Shown here piece by piece: positions 26,759 through 36,367 of a stretch of DNA of 64,000 nucleotides. A program made the translations under genes and the position numbers. Origin of the DNA: Leptolyngbya sp. KIOST-1 (lineage in GTDB: Bacteria; Cyanobacteriota; Cyanobacteriia; Phormidesmidales; Phormidesmidaceae); NCBI RefSeq assembly GCF_000763385.1, contig NZ_JQFA01000002.1:3162001-3226000 (forward strand), given 5' to 3'. The notes under the pieces were generated by a model, which saw only the letters and a program-made list of their open reading frames with translations, did not search any database and was not told the origin of the DNA. Each line of letters starts with the position of its first letter. Position 1 is the first letter of the stretch.

Positions 26759-29700
26759 ATGTCTACTACGCCTCCCAATGTTCTGCAATTGGCCCGCCAG
26801 GGTGACCCAGACGCGATCGCGGCTTTGATGAATCGCCATCTCGAGGCCCAGGGCATTACCGCCCATGTGGTGCAGCAGGAAAGTACGCTCCAGGTCAACC
26901 TCGAAGGGGCTGAAATTCCCAATCAGGCCGATCTGGTTGCCTACGTCAAAAAAGGGATTACCGGACTGGAGCTGGCGACGGTTCACCACCTGACGGTGAG
27001 CGGCAAGCAGTCGGGGTCCGACACCAGCGCCTGGCGTGAAGATCTGGTGCTGCAAACGGCCCCCAACGACCTGGATTTTGATTTAAATTTCGACACCGCC
27101 GCCGGAGATGCGATCGCGGCAGACAATCTCCCCAGCGACGACCTAGATCTGGGGCTAGACCTCGACAGTTCAGCGCTGGATACCACCGAATTTGGCGATC
27201 TCGACGGGTTAGATGCCGCGCTGGGCGGCACCGATCTGGACCTGGATTTGGATCTTGGCGATGCTGAACCGGGGCCAGAAGCGCCTGCTGACTTTGAGTT
27301 GAACTTTACCGACAGCGACTTTGGTCTCGATCTGGGCGATCTGAGCGATGCCGACGCCGAACCGGCCCTCGCAGACAGCCTCGACCTTACCTTTGACGAG
27401 GGTACCGACGCTGCCCTCGACCTCGATCTGGGCAGCAACGACTTTGGCAGCAATGACCTGAGTAGCAGCCTGAGTGACGATCTGGCCAGTGAGAACAGTT
27501 TCGACCTGGATCTGGGGCTTAGTGACGACAGCCCCGCCAGCCCCGTCGACCTCGATTTTGATCTGGGGCTCACCGACACCGCCGAGCCTAGCGCCGAGCC
27601 AGCGGACCTTGACTTTGATCTGGGGCTCACCGACACCGCCGAGCCTGCCGCCGAGCCAGCGGACCTCGACTTTGATCTCGGTCTCACTGAAACCAACACC
27701 GAATCTGCCGCCGAAGCTGAGGATCTCGATCTAGATTTCGACCTCGACCTCAGCGACGGATCGTCTGAAGCCGATGCCCTCGCCGCTCTAGGCACAGAAG
27801 AACCAGGCACAGATCTGGACCTCGATCTGGACTTTGACCAGGAGACTGCCGAATCTACCCCCACCAGCGACCTGGACTTTGACCTGGGGCTGAGCGAGAG
27901 CACCACCGATGCCGCCGAACTAGATTTGGACTGGGCCGAAGAACCTACCGCCGACGGGTTGGACCTCAGTTTTGATGCAGCCGATCCCCTGGGCGCAGCC
28001 AGTGCCGCCGAGGAACTGGAGCTGGAGACCGCTGGCTTCGACCTCGATCTGAGCTTTGCTGACGCTGACCCAGACACGAGTAGCACTGATCTAGACCTGG
28101 GTTTGGGGGCGACCGAAGGTTTCACACAGGATGACTTCAGCACCGACCTGGGGTTTGACACCGCCGATTTTGACCTGGACTTTGATGGCGAAGCGGCAGT
28201 TCCAGACGTGAGCCCAGCAGCGAGTCTAGAGACTGATAACGAGCTGGACCAAGAGCTTAGCGACTTCGACGACGACGCAGGGCTGGATCTGGATGCAACC
28301 GATGACTTGGACGCGATCGCAGGCGTTGAGCCTCCCCCAACTGACTCCGGCTTTGACTTCAACACCCCAGCGGCGGTGAAAGCCCCCGACATTGACACCG
28401 ATCTAGACGATCTGTGGAACGATGCCGAGGCCAGTACCCCTGCACCTGCAGCCGCCGACTTCGCCGCCGTCGATGACTTGGCCGCGTTCGATACCGACCT
28501 GACCGTCGACAGCCCGAGTACGGACGCATGGGACGATTTAGGAACGGACGATCTAGGAACGGACGATCTAGGAACCGTTGATCAGGCTCTGCCTGAGGCT
28601 CTGGAAACCGACGACTTCCCCCCGCCGCTGACCACCCCTGAGGAGAGCGTCTTTGAAGACCTGGGCGCGGCTGCCGATCTCGACCTGGCAGCGGAGCCCC
28701 TTACCGACGATTGGGACCAGCCCACCACTGATTTCCCTTTGGGGGATGAGGCCGATGCCAGTTGGGATGTCACCGCTGACTTTGACCCCATGGCCCTGGA
28801 CAACGGCGAAGATTTAAGCGTCCCCTTCAGCGATCAGGTAGACCTGGGGGTCACGGAGGATTTTTCCGCCGACCAGCTGAATGAAGATCCCCTCGGCGAT
28901 GCTTTGTCTGCCAATCAGGAGTTTGCCGTCGAAGACCCGGACGCTGCTGTTGACCCAGCCTTTGGGGCGGAGCCGGAAGCAGACTGGGCGGTCCCTGGGG
29001 CAGAGGCTGAGCTTGGGGACCTGGCTATGCCAGCCTGGGAAGACGCCGATAGCAGCTTTGACCCAGATCTCGCTGTCGACCTGAGCGGCGTAGCCGAGGC
29101 CGATCTGGGCACCGAATTTGACCCCAATCTGGTTCTAGACGCACCAGCTGATGGTTTAGATGATGGTTTAGATTCGGTTGCCAACCCCTTTGAAGCAGAG
29201 GCCTTTGTAGAAAACGAGGCTCCCTACTTTGGCGCCACTCCCGACTTTGCGGCAGAAAGCTTCCCTGAAACATTTGATACCAGTACCACCCCAGGGTTTG
29301 CTCCGGACCAGGACACCGATTTGCCCTTCTCTACCATGGAGCTAGATCAGACAGCAGCGGGAAATTTTGCCCCCGATCTTGCCCTGGACGACAGCCCCAG
29401 TCCGCTAAACGCCTATGACGATACCTTCCTGGAGCAGCCCGTTGAGAGCTACTCCGAGTTCGACGCCGAACCCTCCCCTGTTCCTCTGGGGTTTAGCGAT
29501 CAATCAGACGAGGACTTAGCCTTTGAATCGGTGGAGCTGGAGGGCAGTGATTTTGCTGGTACTGCTGGATTTGAAACCCCCGGCTTTAATGTCGGCAGCT
29601 TCAACGGGGAAACGGATTTTGATAGCCCAGACTTTGGGGATGATGCCGACTTTGACAGCCCGGACTTTGGCGACGATAACTTTGGAGTCGATGCCTTTAG

Positions 29701-30295
29701 CGACAGCGGGCAGGACAGTAACGGCTTTATTCAAGACCGCAACGGCACAGCCCCCATGGACGATGAGCCCGATGCCACCGACGATTTTATTCAGGAATTT
29801 GGCTCAGATCCCTCAACTCACGTTTCGCTCACCCCCGATCAATTTAACGACGACGGCAGCGTACGGCGATCGGGCGGATCCGGTCTGCCCCTGCGACTCA
29901 TTCTAGGGCTGGGACTGGGGGCCCTGGTGCTGGCCCTGGCGGGGCTACTGCTGAATGGATTGCTGGGGCGGCTGCGGCAGCCGGGTACAGGCGAACCCAC
30001 AGTCACCGAGCCTGCGGCCCCAAATCTAGACTCGCTGCCAGCGGATCCTGAGGTCGTGGCCGAGGCTGACCTCTTCCGGCAGGCGGTCAACGCCGCCCAG
30101 ACAGCGGCCAACCAGGCTCAGACAGCGGCAACATCGGCTCAATGGCAGGAGGTGGCCGACACCTGGGCCCTGGCAATTGACCTGATGCAGCGGGTTCCCG
30201 ACTCTGACCCCAACTACGCCACGGCTCAACAAAAAGCCGTAGAGTACCAGCCCAACTTGAGCTACGCCCAGCAAAACGCTGAGCGCTTGCCATAG
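26759..30295 (+). CDS. Hyperacidic repeat protein with C-terminal membrane anchor
   Basis: 1178-residue protein. Residues 1-95 form a small N-terminal domain (LARQGDPDAIAALMNRHLE) that recurs in cyanobacterial proteins. Residues about 100-1030 are extremely rich in Asp, Leu, Phe, Ala and Glu, with a repeated DLDFDLGL core; three 57-base units start at 27548, 27605 and 27662, and further short tandem repeats lie at 28541-28580 and 29625-29690. A hydrophobic segment at about 1041-1070 should span the membrane, followed by an Ala/Gln-rich helical C-terminal domain (NAAQTAANQAQTAATS...). Almost no Lys or Arg in the long middle. Function unknown; a polyanionic spacer, cation-binding or scaffold role is possible. 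Start ATG 26759. Confidence 0.8.
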   Translation: MSTTPPNVLQLARQGDPDAIAALMNRHLEAQGITAHVVQQESTLQVNLEGAEIPNQADLVAYVKKGITGLELATVHHLTVSGKQSGSDTSAWREDLVLQTAPNDLDFDLNFDTAAGDAIAADNLPSDDLDLGLDLDSSALDTTEFGDLDGLDAALGGTDLDLDLDLGDAEPGPEAPADFELNFTDSDFGLDLGDLSDADAEPALADSLDLTFDEGTDAALDLDLGSNDFGSNDLSSSLSDDLASENSFDLDLGLSDDSPASPVDLDFDLGLTDTAEPSAEPADLDFDLGLTDTAEPAAEPADLDFDLGLTETNTESAAEAEDLDLDFDLDLSDGSSEADALAALGTEEPGTDLDLDLDFDQETAESTPTSDLDFDLGLSESTTDAAELDLDWAEEPTADGLDLSFDAADPLGAASAAEELELETAGFDLDLSFADADPDTSSTDLDLGLGATEGFTQDDFSTDLGFDTADFDLDFDGEAAVPDVSPAASLETDNELDQELSDFDDDAGLDLDATDDLDAIAGVEPPPTDSGFDFNTPAAVKAPDIDTDLDDLWNDAEASTPAPAAADFAAVDDLAAFDTDLTVDSPSTDAWDDLGTDDLGTDDLGTVDQALPEALETDDFPPPLTTPEESVFEDLGAAADLDLAAEPLTDDWDQPTTDFPLGDEADASWDVTADFDPMALDNGEDLSVPFSDQVDLGVTEDFSADQLNEDPLGDALSANQEFAVEDPDAAVDPAFGAEPEADWAVPGAEAELGDLAMPAWEDADSSFDPDLAVDLSGVAEADLGTEFDPNLVLDAPADGLDDGLDSVANPFEAEAFVENEAPYFGATPDFAAESFPETFDTSTTPGFAPDQDTDLPFSTMELDQTAAGNFAPDLALDDSPSPLNAYDDTFLEQPVESYSEFDAEPSPVPLGFSDQSDEDLAFESVELEGSDFAGTAGFETPGFNVGSFNGETDFDSPDFGDDADFDSPDFGDDNFGVDAFSDSGQDSNGFIQDRNGTAPMDDEPDATDDFIQEFGSDPSTHVSLTPDQFNDDGSVRRSGGSGLPLRLILGLGLGALVLALAGLLLNGLLGRLRQPGTGEPTVTEPAAPNLDSLPADPEVVAEADLFRQAVNAAQTAANQAQTAATSAQWQEVADTWALAIDLMQRVPDSDPNYATAQQKAVEYQPNLSYAQQNAERLP
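27548..27720 (+). repeat. 57-bp tandem repeat in the hyperacidic gene
   Basis: Two nearly identical 57-base units and a diverged third, starting at 27548, 27605 and 27662. Each encodes 19 residues beginning DLDFDLGL. Evidence of recent tandem expansion. Confidence 0.85.
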
Positions 30296-30315
30296 CGGCA
30301 AAATGCCGCTATGGC
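30289..30315 (+). terminator. Hairpin at the end of the hyperacidic protein gene
   Basis: Perfect 12-base inverted repeat GCCATAGCGGCA/TGCCGCTATGGC with an AAA loop. It overlaps the stop codon. No U-tract follows, as is common in cyanobacteria. Confidence 0.65.
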
Positions 30316-30442
30316 AGCGTCAAAGCTAAAAATTAGGGTTCCCGTAGGTTGGGTGAAGCGGAGCGTAACCCAACGACAGTCAGCCTTTTGGGATTCTGCT
30401 AGCGCCCCACCCAACCTACAAACCTAGGTTTGACAGAGCACT
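30316..30442 (+). repeat. Dispersed repeat family A, copy 1
   Basis: About 127 bases similar to copy 2 at 37672-37805, with shared blocks CGTAGGTTGGGTG, GGATTCTGCTAGCGC-like and CACCCAACCTACAAA. The two halves are inverted relative to each other (GTAGGTTGGGT and ACCCAACCTAC), so the element folds back. No coding capacity. Confidence 0.75.
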
Positions 30443-30492
30443 GGTTTTGGCTGGAGGAGACCGTGGTCCTGGCGATCGCGGTCCCAGGTCGG

Positions 30493-30500
30493 GATGAAGT
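30493..30500 (+). promoter_or_regulatory. Possible -10 element of purB
   Basis: A TATAGT-type hexamer about 70 bases before the purB start. No clear -35 is seen. Weak. Confidence 0.25.
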
Positions 30501-30569
30501 ATAGTGCGGCAATTCTCCATCCCGGAGAACAGCCGGGTAAAATGGGACGGTTGTATTCAGACCAAAGCC

Positions 30570-31865
30570 TTGATTGAACGCTATACTCTGCCCGAAATGG
30601 GCGACCTCTGGACCGACGACTACAAGTTCAAAACCTGGCTGCGGGTCGAGATCGCCGTGTGCGAAGCTCAGGTCGAGTTGGGCTATATTCCCCGGGAAGC
30701 GGTAGCGGAGATCAAGGCCAAGGCCAAATTCGACCCCAAGCGCATTCTCGAGATCGAGGCTGAGGTGCGCCACGACGTGATCGCCTTCCTCACCAATCTC
30801 AACGAGTACGTGGGCGATGTGGGGCGCTACATCCACCTGGGCATGACAAGTTCCGACATGCTGGACACAGCCCTGTCGCTTCAGCTCGTCGACAGTCTCC
30901 AGGTGATTATGATCCACGTGGAGAAGCTGATCCAGGCCATTCGCTACCGGGCTCAGGAGCACCGCGACACGGTGATGATCGGGCGATCCCACGGTATTCA
31001 CGCCGAACCCATTACCTTTGGGTTTAAGCTGGCGGGCTGGCTGGCGGAAATGCTGCGCCACCGCGAGCGGCTGGCTCATCTGCAGGATGCGATCGCCGTC
31101 GGCAAGATCTCCGGCGCGGTGGGCACCTACGCCAACATTGACCCCCAGATCGAGGCCCTGGCCTGCCAAAATCTGGGTCTGCGCCCCGATACCGCCTCCA
31201 CCCAGGTGATCTCCCGCGATATTCACGCGGAGTTTATGAACGCTCTGGCGCTACTAGGAGCCTCCATCGAGCGGTTTGCGGTAGAAATCCGCAACCTCCA
31301 GCGCACCGACGTGCTGGAGGTCGAAGAGTTTTTCTCCAAAAAACAGAAGGGCTCCTCGGCCATGCCCCACAAGCGCAACCCCATTCGCTCCGAGCGCCTG
31401 ACCGGAATGGCTAGGATTTTGCGGGGCAATGCCATGGCCGCCCTGGAAAACGTAGCCCTGTGGCACGAGCGAGACATCTCCCACAGTTCCGTGGAGCGGG
31501 TGGCCTTCCCCGACAGCTGCATCCTCACCCACTTCATGCTGGTGGAGACCACTGAATTGGTGAAAAACCTGCTGGTCTACCCCCAGAATATGACCCGCAA
31601 CATGAATGTTTACGGCGGTGTGGTGTTTAGCCAGGGGGTGCTGCTGGCCCTCGTCGACAAGGGGCTATCCCGCGAAGAGGCCTACGCGATCGTCCAGGGG
31701 TGCGCCCACCAGGCCTGGAATACCGACGACGGTAACTTTAGGGCGTTGATTGAGGCTGACCCACAGGTTGCAAGTCATCTATCGCCTGAAGAGCTTGACC
31801 ATTGCTTTAACCCCGATCGCCACCTGCGCAATCTCGATCAGGTTTACCAGCGCCTGGGGATTTAA
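30570..31865 (+). CDS. purB: Adenylosuccinate lyase
   Basis: Cleaves SAICAR and adenylosuccinate, releasing fumarate in purine and AMP synthesis. From the TTG at 30570 the protein is 431 residues, the exact length of the Bacillus-type PurB, and begins with the conserved IERYTLPEMGDLW; the frame is open upstream to 30504 but that extension is not family-like. Fumarase/aspartase signature GSSAMPHKRNP at about 260-270; the catalytic-loop serine and the histidine in TSSDMLDT/GRSHGIHAEP regions are present. Monocistronic, flanked by repeat A and a strong hairpin. Confidence 0.95.
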   Translation: MIERYTLPEMGDLWTDDYKFKTWLRVEIAVCEAQVELGYIPREAVAEIKAKAKFDPKRILEIEAEVRHDVIAFLTNLNEYVGDVGRYIHLGMTSSDMLDTALSLQLVDSLQVIMIHVEKLIQAIRYRAQEHRDTVMIGRSHGIHAEPITFGFKLAGWLAEMLRHRERLAHLQDAIAVGKISGAVGTYANIDPQIEALACQNLGLRPDTASTQVISRDIHAEFMNALALLGASIERFAVEIRNLQRTDVLEVEEFFSKKQKGSSAMPHKRNPIRSERLTGMARILRGNAMAALENVALWHERDISHSSVERVAFPDSCILTHFMLVETTELVKNLLVYPQNMTRNMNVYGGVVFSQGVLLALVDKGLSREEAYAIVQGCAHQAWNTDDGNFRALIEADPQVASHLSPEELDHCFNPDRHLRNLDQVYQRLGI

Positions 31866-32683
31866 GCTTCTAGAGCCCTCAGGCCCCAGAGCCATCGCCT
31901 TGCCCCACGAGCGATGGCTCTAAAGAACCCCAGCACTGGGAAAAAGGGTGTTATACCAAATCCGAATTACACAACCCCGATTCATAACCAGCAACGCCGG
32001 GAAAAGGCACTTCTCTGCTGACAGACAATTTGTGGTGGGACTTTGCGGTAAGAAAAACCTTTCCTGCAATGGTTTCATAGGCTGTCTGCTGGGCGGTAGC
32101 GATAGGCCATGCTTCCTTTTTTCCACCTTAGAAAAGGACATTAGATACAAAATTTTCTTATCTAACCTCTTTGTTCTAGAAAGTACAGCAAAATAATTCC
32201 CAACCTTGCTTTGCTTCAGTTTTAATCTGTTCTTCATCGGCACTTAGTCAATTACACCACCATCTTTAGCCTTAGCAAGCTAATAAAATAGAAACACTAT
32301 TTGTAGTCTTGGTCGCCGTATTGAAGCCTTCAATATTTCCCTTGTTAACCCATCGTTCTTAAGGAAATAATTCACTCCTGTAATCAGCTAATGTCAGCAG
32401 ACAGCACAACAAGGAATTAGCTTCTATACCTTTTGACAGGTGCGATCGCAAATTCTTTGCCATAGTTTCTAGAGGCTAACCAAAGCTCTCCGCAGTCATA
32501 GACTGATGTCGAAGACAGGTTAAACAGGCGGATACATTCCAGGGTGGAGAATAGTCCAGCAATATCGCTTCAAACTATGGCGATCCCAGCTTTCTTGGGG
32601 GAGTGTAGGGTGAGCATGCCAGGACAATGTTGATCGAACATTGAGCCCGTTCCGTATAGTTGTCTCCAAAGCATCTCAATTAT
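31866..32683. other. AT-rich intergenic region, possible decayed insertion sequence
   Basis: About 800 bases with no credible intact gene. A weak 107-codon frame on the minus strand (31920-32243) and an 82-codon frame on the plus strand cover the same DNA; neither has a recognisable domain. The block near 31951-32010 (TTATACCAAATCCGAATTAC and following) resembles the end of degraded insertion sequences. From 32250 to 32683 I see only the upstream region of the glycosyltransferase. Confidence 0.4.
31888..31921 (+). terminator. purB terminator hairpin
   Basis: Perfect 11-base inverted repeat AGAGCCATCGC/GCGATGGCTCT around a 12-base loop, 23 bases after the purB stop. No long U-run. Confidence 0.65.
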
Positions 32684-33769
32684 ATGAATTATCACATTGT
32701 GCTCCATCGCGAGATGGATTTAGCTGCCCAAGCTGAGCAAGCCAGGTTGGGACTGTCTCCCCGCCATGCCATGGGGCAGTTGGCTAAACGCCTGGGGGCC
32801 ACCGTTCATGCCCCTCCTGAGCAACTGCCCACGAACCGCCAAGATTACCTCCTGAGCAAGCTGATAGGCTCTCCACAAAACTGGGCTTTCGCTCGAAAAC
32901 TTGTTCATCAGTTTGGCCCAGAGGATACGGTTTTTTGCAACAGTGCTGCCGCCGGGTTGCCTCTGGCTGGGCTGCTGAAAGACCGTCCGAACCGGCCTAA
33001 GCTCGCTATCTTTGCCCACAATCTCGATCGCCCCCGCAGCCGCGTTGCGCTCCGGGTGCTCCGGGCAGCCTCTAAGGTAGATTGGTTTGCAGCCTGCTCT
33101 CAGCACCAAGCAGAGTTCTTGAAGCAGTTCCTTAAGCTCCCCGATGAACGAGTGAGCTTTGTTTGGGATCAAACCGACCTCAATTTCTTTTCGCCGGGTC
33201 CACCGTCGCCCCGAAAGCGGCGACCCATCATTGTAAGTGCTGGGTTGGAGAAACGAGACTATCGCACTCTGGCGGCCGCAACGGAGGATCTGCCAGTGGA
33301 CGTTAAGGTCACCGGCTTTTCTCAGGATGCTGTGAATCTTAAGAAGGCTTTTCCAAAGGTGCTGCCCGCTAACATGAGTCGCCAGTTCTACGAATGGCCT
33401 GATCTGCTGCAACTCTATCGCGATGCGGATGTTGTGGTTGTTTCAACCTTTCCTAACCGCTATGCCGCCGGTGTGCAGGGCATGATGGAAGCAATGGCCT
33501 GTGCCCGGCCAGTAGTGGTCACCCAGACCGAGGGCCTAGGGGTTTACCTCGCCGACAATGGGGGAGTGGTTCAAGTCAAACCTGGAGATGCAGTGGCCAT
33601 GCGCCAGGCCATTGAGCAGCTTTTAGACCATCCAGAGCAGGCCGATCGCCTGGGTAAAATGGCGGCGGCGATCGCCCAGGAGCGACACGACAGCGATCGC
33701 CATATAGCTTGTCTGGCCCAGGGGTTAGAAAAGCTGCGGGAGGTACCTTCCTTAGTCGCCATTCGGTAA
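32684..33769 (+). CDS. Glycosyltransferase, GT4-like
   Basis: 361-residue GT-B fold protein. The C-terminal domain holds the nucleotide-sugar site: Rossmann strand RPIIVSAGLEKRDY (about 188-201) and the EAMACARPVVVT motif (about 270-281) with the conserved Glu. It should transfer a sugar from an NDP-sugar or lipid-linked donor to an envelope polysaccharide or lipid; acceptor unknown. The ATG at 32684 (MNYHIVLHRE) is preferred to a TTG at 32660. It stands alone, with no neighbouring polysaccharide genes, and an unusually long AT-rich upstream region. Confidence 0.85.
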   Translation: MNYHIVLHREMDLAAQAEQARLGLSPRHAMGQLAKRLGATVHAPPEQLPTNRQDYLLSKLIGSPQNWAFARKLVHQFGPEDTVFCNSAAAGLPLAGLLKDRPNRPKLAIFAHNLDRPRSRVALRVLRAASKVDWFAACSQHQAEFLKQFLKLPDERVSFVWDQTDLNFFSPGPPSPRKRRPIIVSAGLEKRDYRTLAAATEDLPVDVKVTGFSQDAVNLKKAFPKVLPANMSRQFYEWPDLLQLYRDADVVVVSTFPNRYAAGVQGMMEAMACARPVVVTQTEGLGVYLADNGGVVQVKPGDAVAMRQAIEQLLDHPEQADRLGKMAAAIAQERHDSDRHIACLAQGLEKLREVPSLVAIR

Positions 33770-34227
33770 GCCCGTACCCCACTCTGTGAAATCGGTTAGA
33801 CAGCCCTCTAGTGGGATGGCTCTAGTCAGTCCGCCTGAGACATTTTCTAATTGGTCTGGGGCGATCGCGAAGGCAGCGCTCTGCTGGCGCTCGCTGCGAT
33901 CGTTCATCGCGCTGCAATGGTAGCGAGGGCCATCGTTTGGCCTATTGCTCCCTTACCACGGTTGCGACCAGGGGCAGCGCAACGGCCTTCAGCCACCATC
34001 TAAAGCGGATCGGCCATGGCCTGACTGTTCTGGCTATGGCTACAAAGCCTTATACTAAATTCGCCTTGGCTACCCTCGGTGGGGCCGGTCAAACGCCGTT
34101 TGCCCCTGCGCAAACCTCCTGTTTTCACCGGAGTTATGCGATTCGGATTTGCCCTGAAAAGAGCCCAGCTTTTCATCGTTGGGGTGGCGTGCCAGCGGCA
34201 TGGACAATTGGTAATGGAGGCGCTGTC
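33770..34227. other. Intergenic region before the antiporter gene
   Basis: About 460 bases. Contains a HIP1-bearing foldback at 33861-33902 (GCGATCGC at one end, CGCTGCGATCG at the other). An in-frame extension of the antiporter gene runs through it from 33937, but its translation has no antiporter character, so it is treated as non-coding. Confidence 0.4.
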
Positions 34228-36300
34228 GTGAACGGACTGCTGAACTTTCTACCCGACAGCCCCATCGTGTCATTTACGGTGCTGCTGCTGGTCACACTGA
34301 TTATTCCGCCCATTTTTGAGCGGCTGCGGTTGCCGGGACTGGTGGGGCTGCTAGCGGCGGGGGTCATCCTAGGCCCCAGCGTCCTGGGTTTACTCGATCC
34401 CGCTGGCGATGTGGAAACCCTGCTATCTGACGTGGGCAAAATCTACCTCATGTTTGTGGCTGGGCTAGAGATTGACCTTAAAGACTTTAAGCGCACCCGC
34501 AACCGCTCCCTGGGGTTTGGCTTTACCACCTTTGCAGTGCCCCTCACCACAGGCTTGCTGCTCAGCCGGGCCTTTGGCTTCGACTGGATTGCAGCCGTGC
34601 TAATAGGATCGCTGCTGGCCTCCCACACCCTGCTGGCTTACCCAATTGTGATGCGGCTGGGGGTAACCAAAGAACCGGCTGTAACCGCTACCGTTGGCGC
34701 CACCATCTTTACCGATATTGGAGCGCTGCTGGTTTTGGCCATGTGCGTTGCCGCCGAGGCCGGAGAATTCTCGGCGCAGACTGTAGCGACCCAGTTGTTC
34801 ATGCTGGGAATTTTCGCCATTGCCGTGCTGGTGGGCATCGACTGGGCCGGCAAGCAGTATTTTCAACGCAACGGCGATCGCGAGGGTAACCAGTTTTTAT
34901 TCGTGCTGGCGGCGGTCTTTTTGGCGGCGGTGGGATCGCAGCTGATCAACGTGGACAAAATTGTGGGGGCGTTTTTGGCTGGGCTGGCGGTCAACGATGT
35001 GGTGGGCAACGGCCCGGTCAAAGAAAAAGTGGAGTTTGTCGGCGGGGTGCTATTCATTCCATTTTTCTTTGTCTGCATGGGGCTGCTGCTCGACCTGCAA
35101 GTCTTTGTGGAGTCGATGACGACCAACCTGGCCTTTACCCTGGCGCTGACGGGCACCCTCATCCTCAGCAAGTTTGTAGCAGCAATGGCCACCAAGCCCT
35201 TCTACGGCTACAGCTGGTCCCAGGTGTTGACCATGTGGTCGCTGTCGATGCCTCAGGTGGCGGCGACTCTGGCTGCAGCCCTGGTCGGCTTGCAACAGGG
35301 CATTATTTCAGGTCTGGAATTTAATGCCGTGATTGTCATGATGCTGGTCACGTCGGTAGTCGGGCCACTGCTCACCGCTCGCTTTGCGGGTCGGCTGATC
35401 AATCCCAAGCTGCCCCGCGTCGAGACGGCTTCGCTGTGGTTTGACTACGGAGCGAACCCTGACAACCACCAGGGCTCAGACATTACTGGCCCTTTTACTG
35501 TGGTGGTGCCCATCTACAACCCCGTAACCCAGCGCTACCTGATTGAGATGGCGGCTCTGCTAGCGAGCCACGAAAAGGGCTTTGTCATTCCGGTTACGGT
35601 AGCCCGCGCCCACGTACACATGGATGACCCCAACCTGGTAAATACCCTGGGGCAGTGTCGCAAGCTGCTGCACAAGGCAGAAACCCTGAGCCAGGATCTC
35701 AACGCTCAGGCTTACTCGGTGCTGCGGATTGATGACGACGTCTCGGAAGGGATTACTCGCACCGCCCGTGAACAAAACGCCAGCCTAATTTTACTGGGCT
35801 GGAGTCGTCGAGGGTTTCGGGCCAGACTGTTTGGCACCCTGGTGGATGAGGTGTTTTGGTCTAGTCATTGCCCGGTTGCCGTAGCCCGTCTGCTCACCGA
35901 GCCGATCCACATTCACCGCATTCTGGTGCCAATGAAAACGGTCACTCCCCAGGCCGTCCGCACGGTGCGCTTTGCCCAAGTGTTTGCCGACACTCACAAT
36001 GCTTCAGTAACTCTGCTGCACGTGTGCGATCGCCACACCCCCGACGATCAGGTTAAAGCCCTAGAGACCGCTTTCAGTAAGGCCATGACCGAAGGTCCCC
36101 AAATTAGCTGGAACCTGCGCACTCTTCCTGGCGACAACCCCGCCGATGTCATTCTCGAAACCGCTCAATCCCACGACATGATTGTGCTGCGATCGATGCG
36201 GCGACGCACGGCGGGCGGCTTAGCGGTGAGCGATGTTACCCACCAGGTGATCGACGAAGCGACTTGCTCCCTGGTGCTGTTTGGCGAACCCCATACCTAA
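34228..36300 (+). CDS. CPA2 cation:proton antiporter with C-terminal universal stress domains
   Basis: 690-residue membrane transporter. Residues about 1-395 form the Na+/H+ exchanger (CPA2/KefB-like) domain with 12-13 membrane segments; the N-terminal PPIFERLRLPGLVGLLAAGVILGP block is diagnostic. The soluble C-terminal region (about 410-690) comprises two universal-stress-type (Usp) alpha/beta domains, each with a nucleotide-binding-like GWSRRG or LRSMRRR stretch. Probably imports or extrudes Na+ or K+ in exchange for protons, with nucleotide regulation. The GTG at 34228 has GGAGG eight bases upstream; the longer frame is rejected. Monocistronic, with a bidirectional terminator after it. Confidence 0.92.
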   Translation: MNGLLNFLPDSPIVSFTVLLLVTLIIPPIFERLRLPGLVGLLAAGVILGPSVLGLLDPAGDVETLLSDVGKIYLMFVAGLEIDLKDFKRTRNRSLGFGFTTFAVPLTTGLLLSRAFGFDWIAAVLIGSLLASHTLLAYPIVMRLGVTKEPAVTATVGATIFTDIGALLVLAMCVAAEAGEFSAQTVATQLFMLGIFAIAVLVGIDWAGKQYFQRNGDREGNQFLFVLAAVFLAAVGSQLINVDKIVGAFLAGLAVNDVVGNGPVKEKVEFVGGVLFIPFFFVCMGLLLDLQVFVESMTTNLAFTLALTGTLILSKFVAAMATKPFYGYSWSQVLTMWSLSMPQVAATLAAALVGLQQGIISGLEFNAVIVMMLVTSVVGPLLTARFAGRLINPKLPRVETASLWFDYGANPDNHQGSDITGPFTVVVPIYNPVTQRYLIEMAALLASHEKGFVIPVTVARAHVHMDDPNLVNTLGQCRKLLHKAETLSQDLNAQAYSVLRIDDDVSEGITRTAREQNASLILLGWSRRGFRARLFGTLVDEVFWSSHCPVAVARLLTEPIHIHRILVPMKTVTPQAVRTVRFAQVFADTHNASVTLLHVCDRHTPDDQVKALETAFSKAMTEGPQISWNLRTLPGDNPADVILETAQSHDMIVLRSMRRRTAGGLAVSDVTHQVIDEATCSLVLFGEPHT

Positions 36301-36320
36301 AGCAGCATCAGCCTCTCAAA

Positions 36321-36348
36321 AGCCCCAGGTAAAAGTCGACCTGGGGCT
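36321..36348. terminator. Bidirectional terminator between antiporter and DoxX genes
   Basis: Perfect 10-base inverted repeat AGCCCCAGGT/ACCTGGGGCT with an eight-base loop, in the 67-base gap between two convergent genes. Confidence 0.75.
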
Positions 36349-36367
36349 GCAAGAACGCATGGGAAAC

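Noticed and set aside
26983-28398. 471-codon Ser/Arg/Lys-rich reading frame antisense to the hyperacidic gene
   Set aside because: It is the mirror of Asp/Leu-rich codons in a repetitive gene; composition explains the openness and no start signal or family is seen.
31920-32243. 107-codon frame after purB as a gene
   Set aside because: No recognisable domain, overlapping open frames on both strands and insertion-sequence-like DNA suggest decay.
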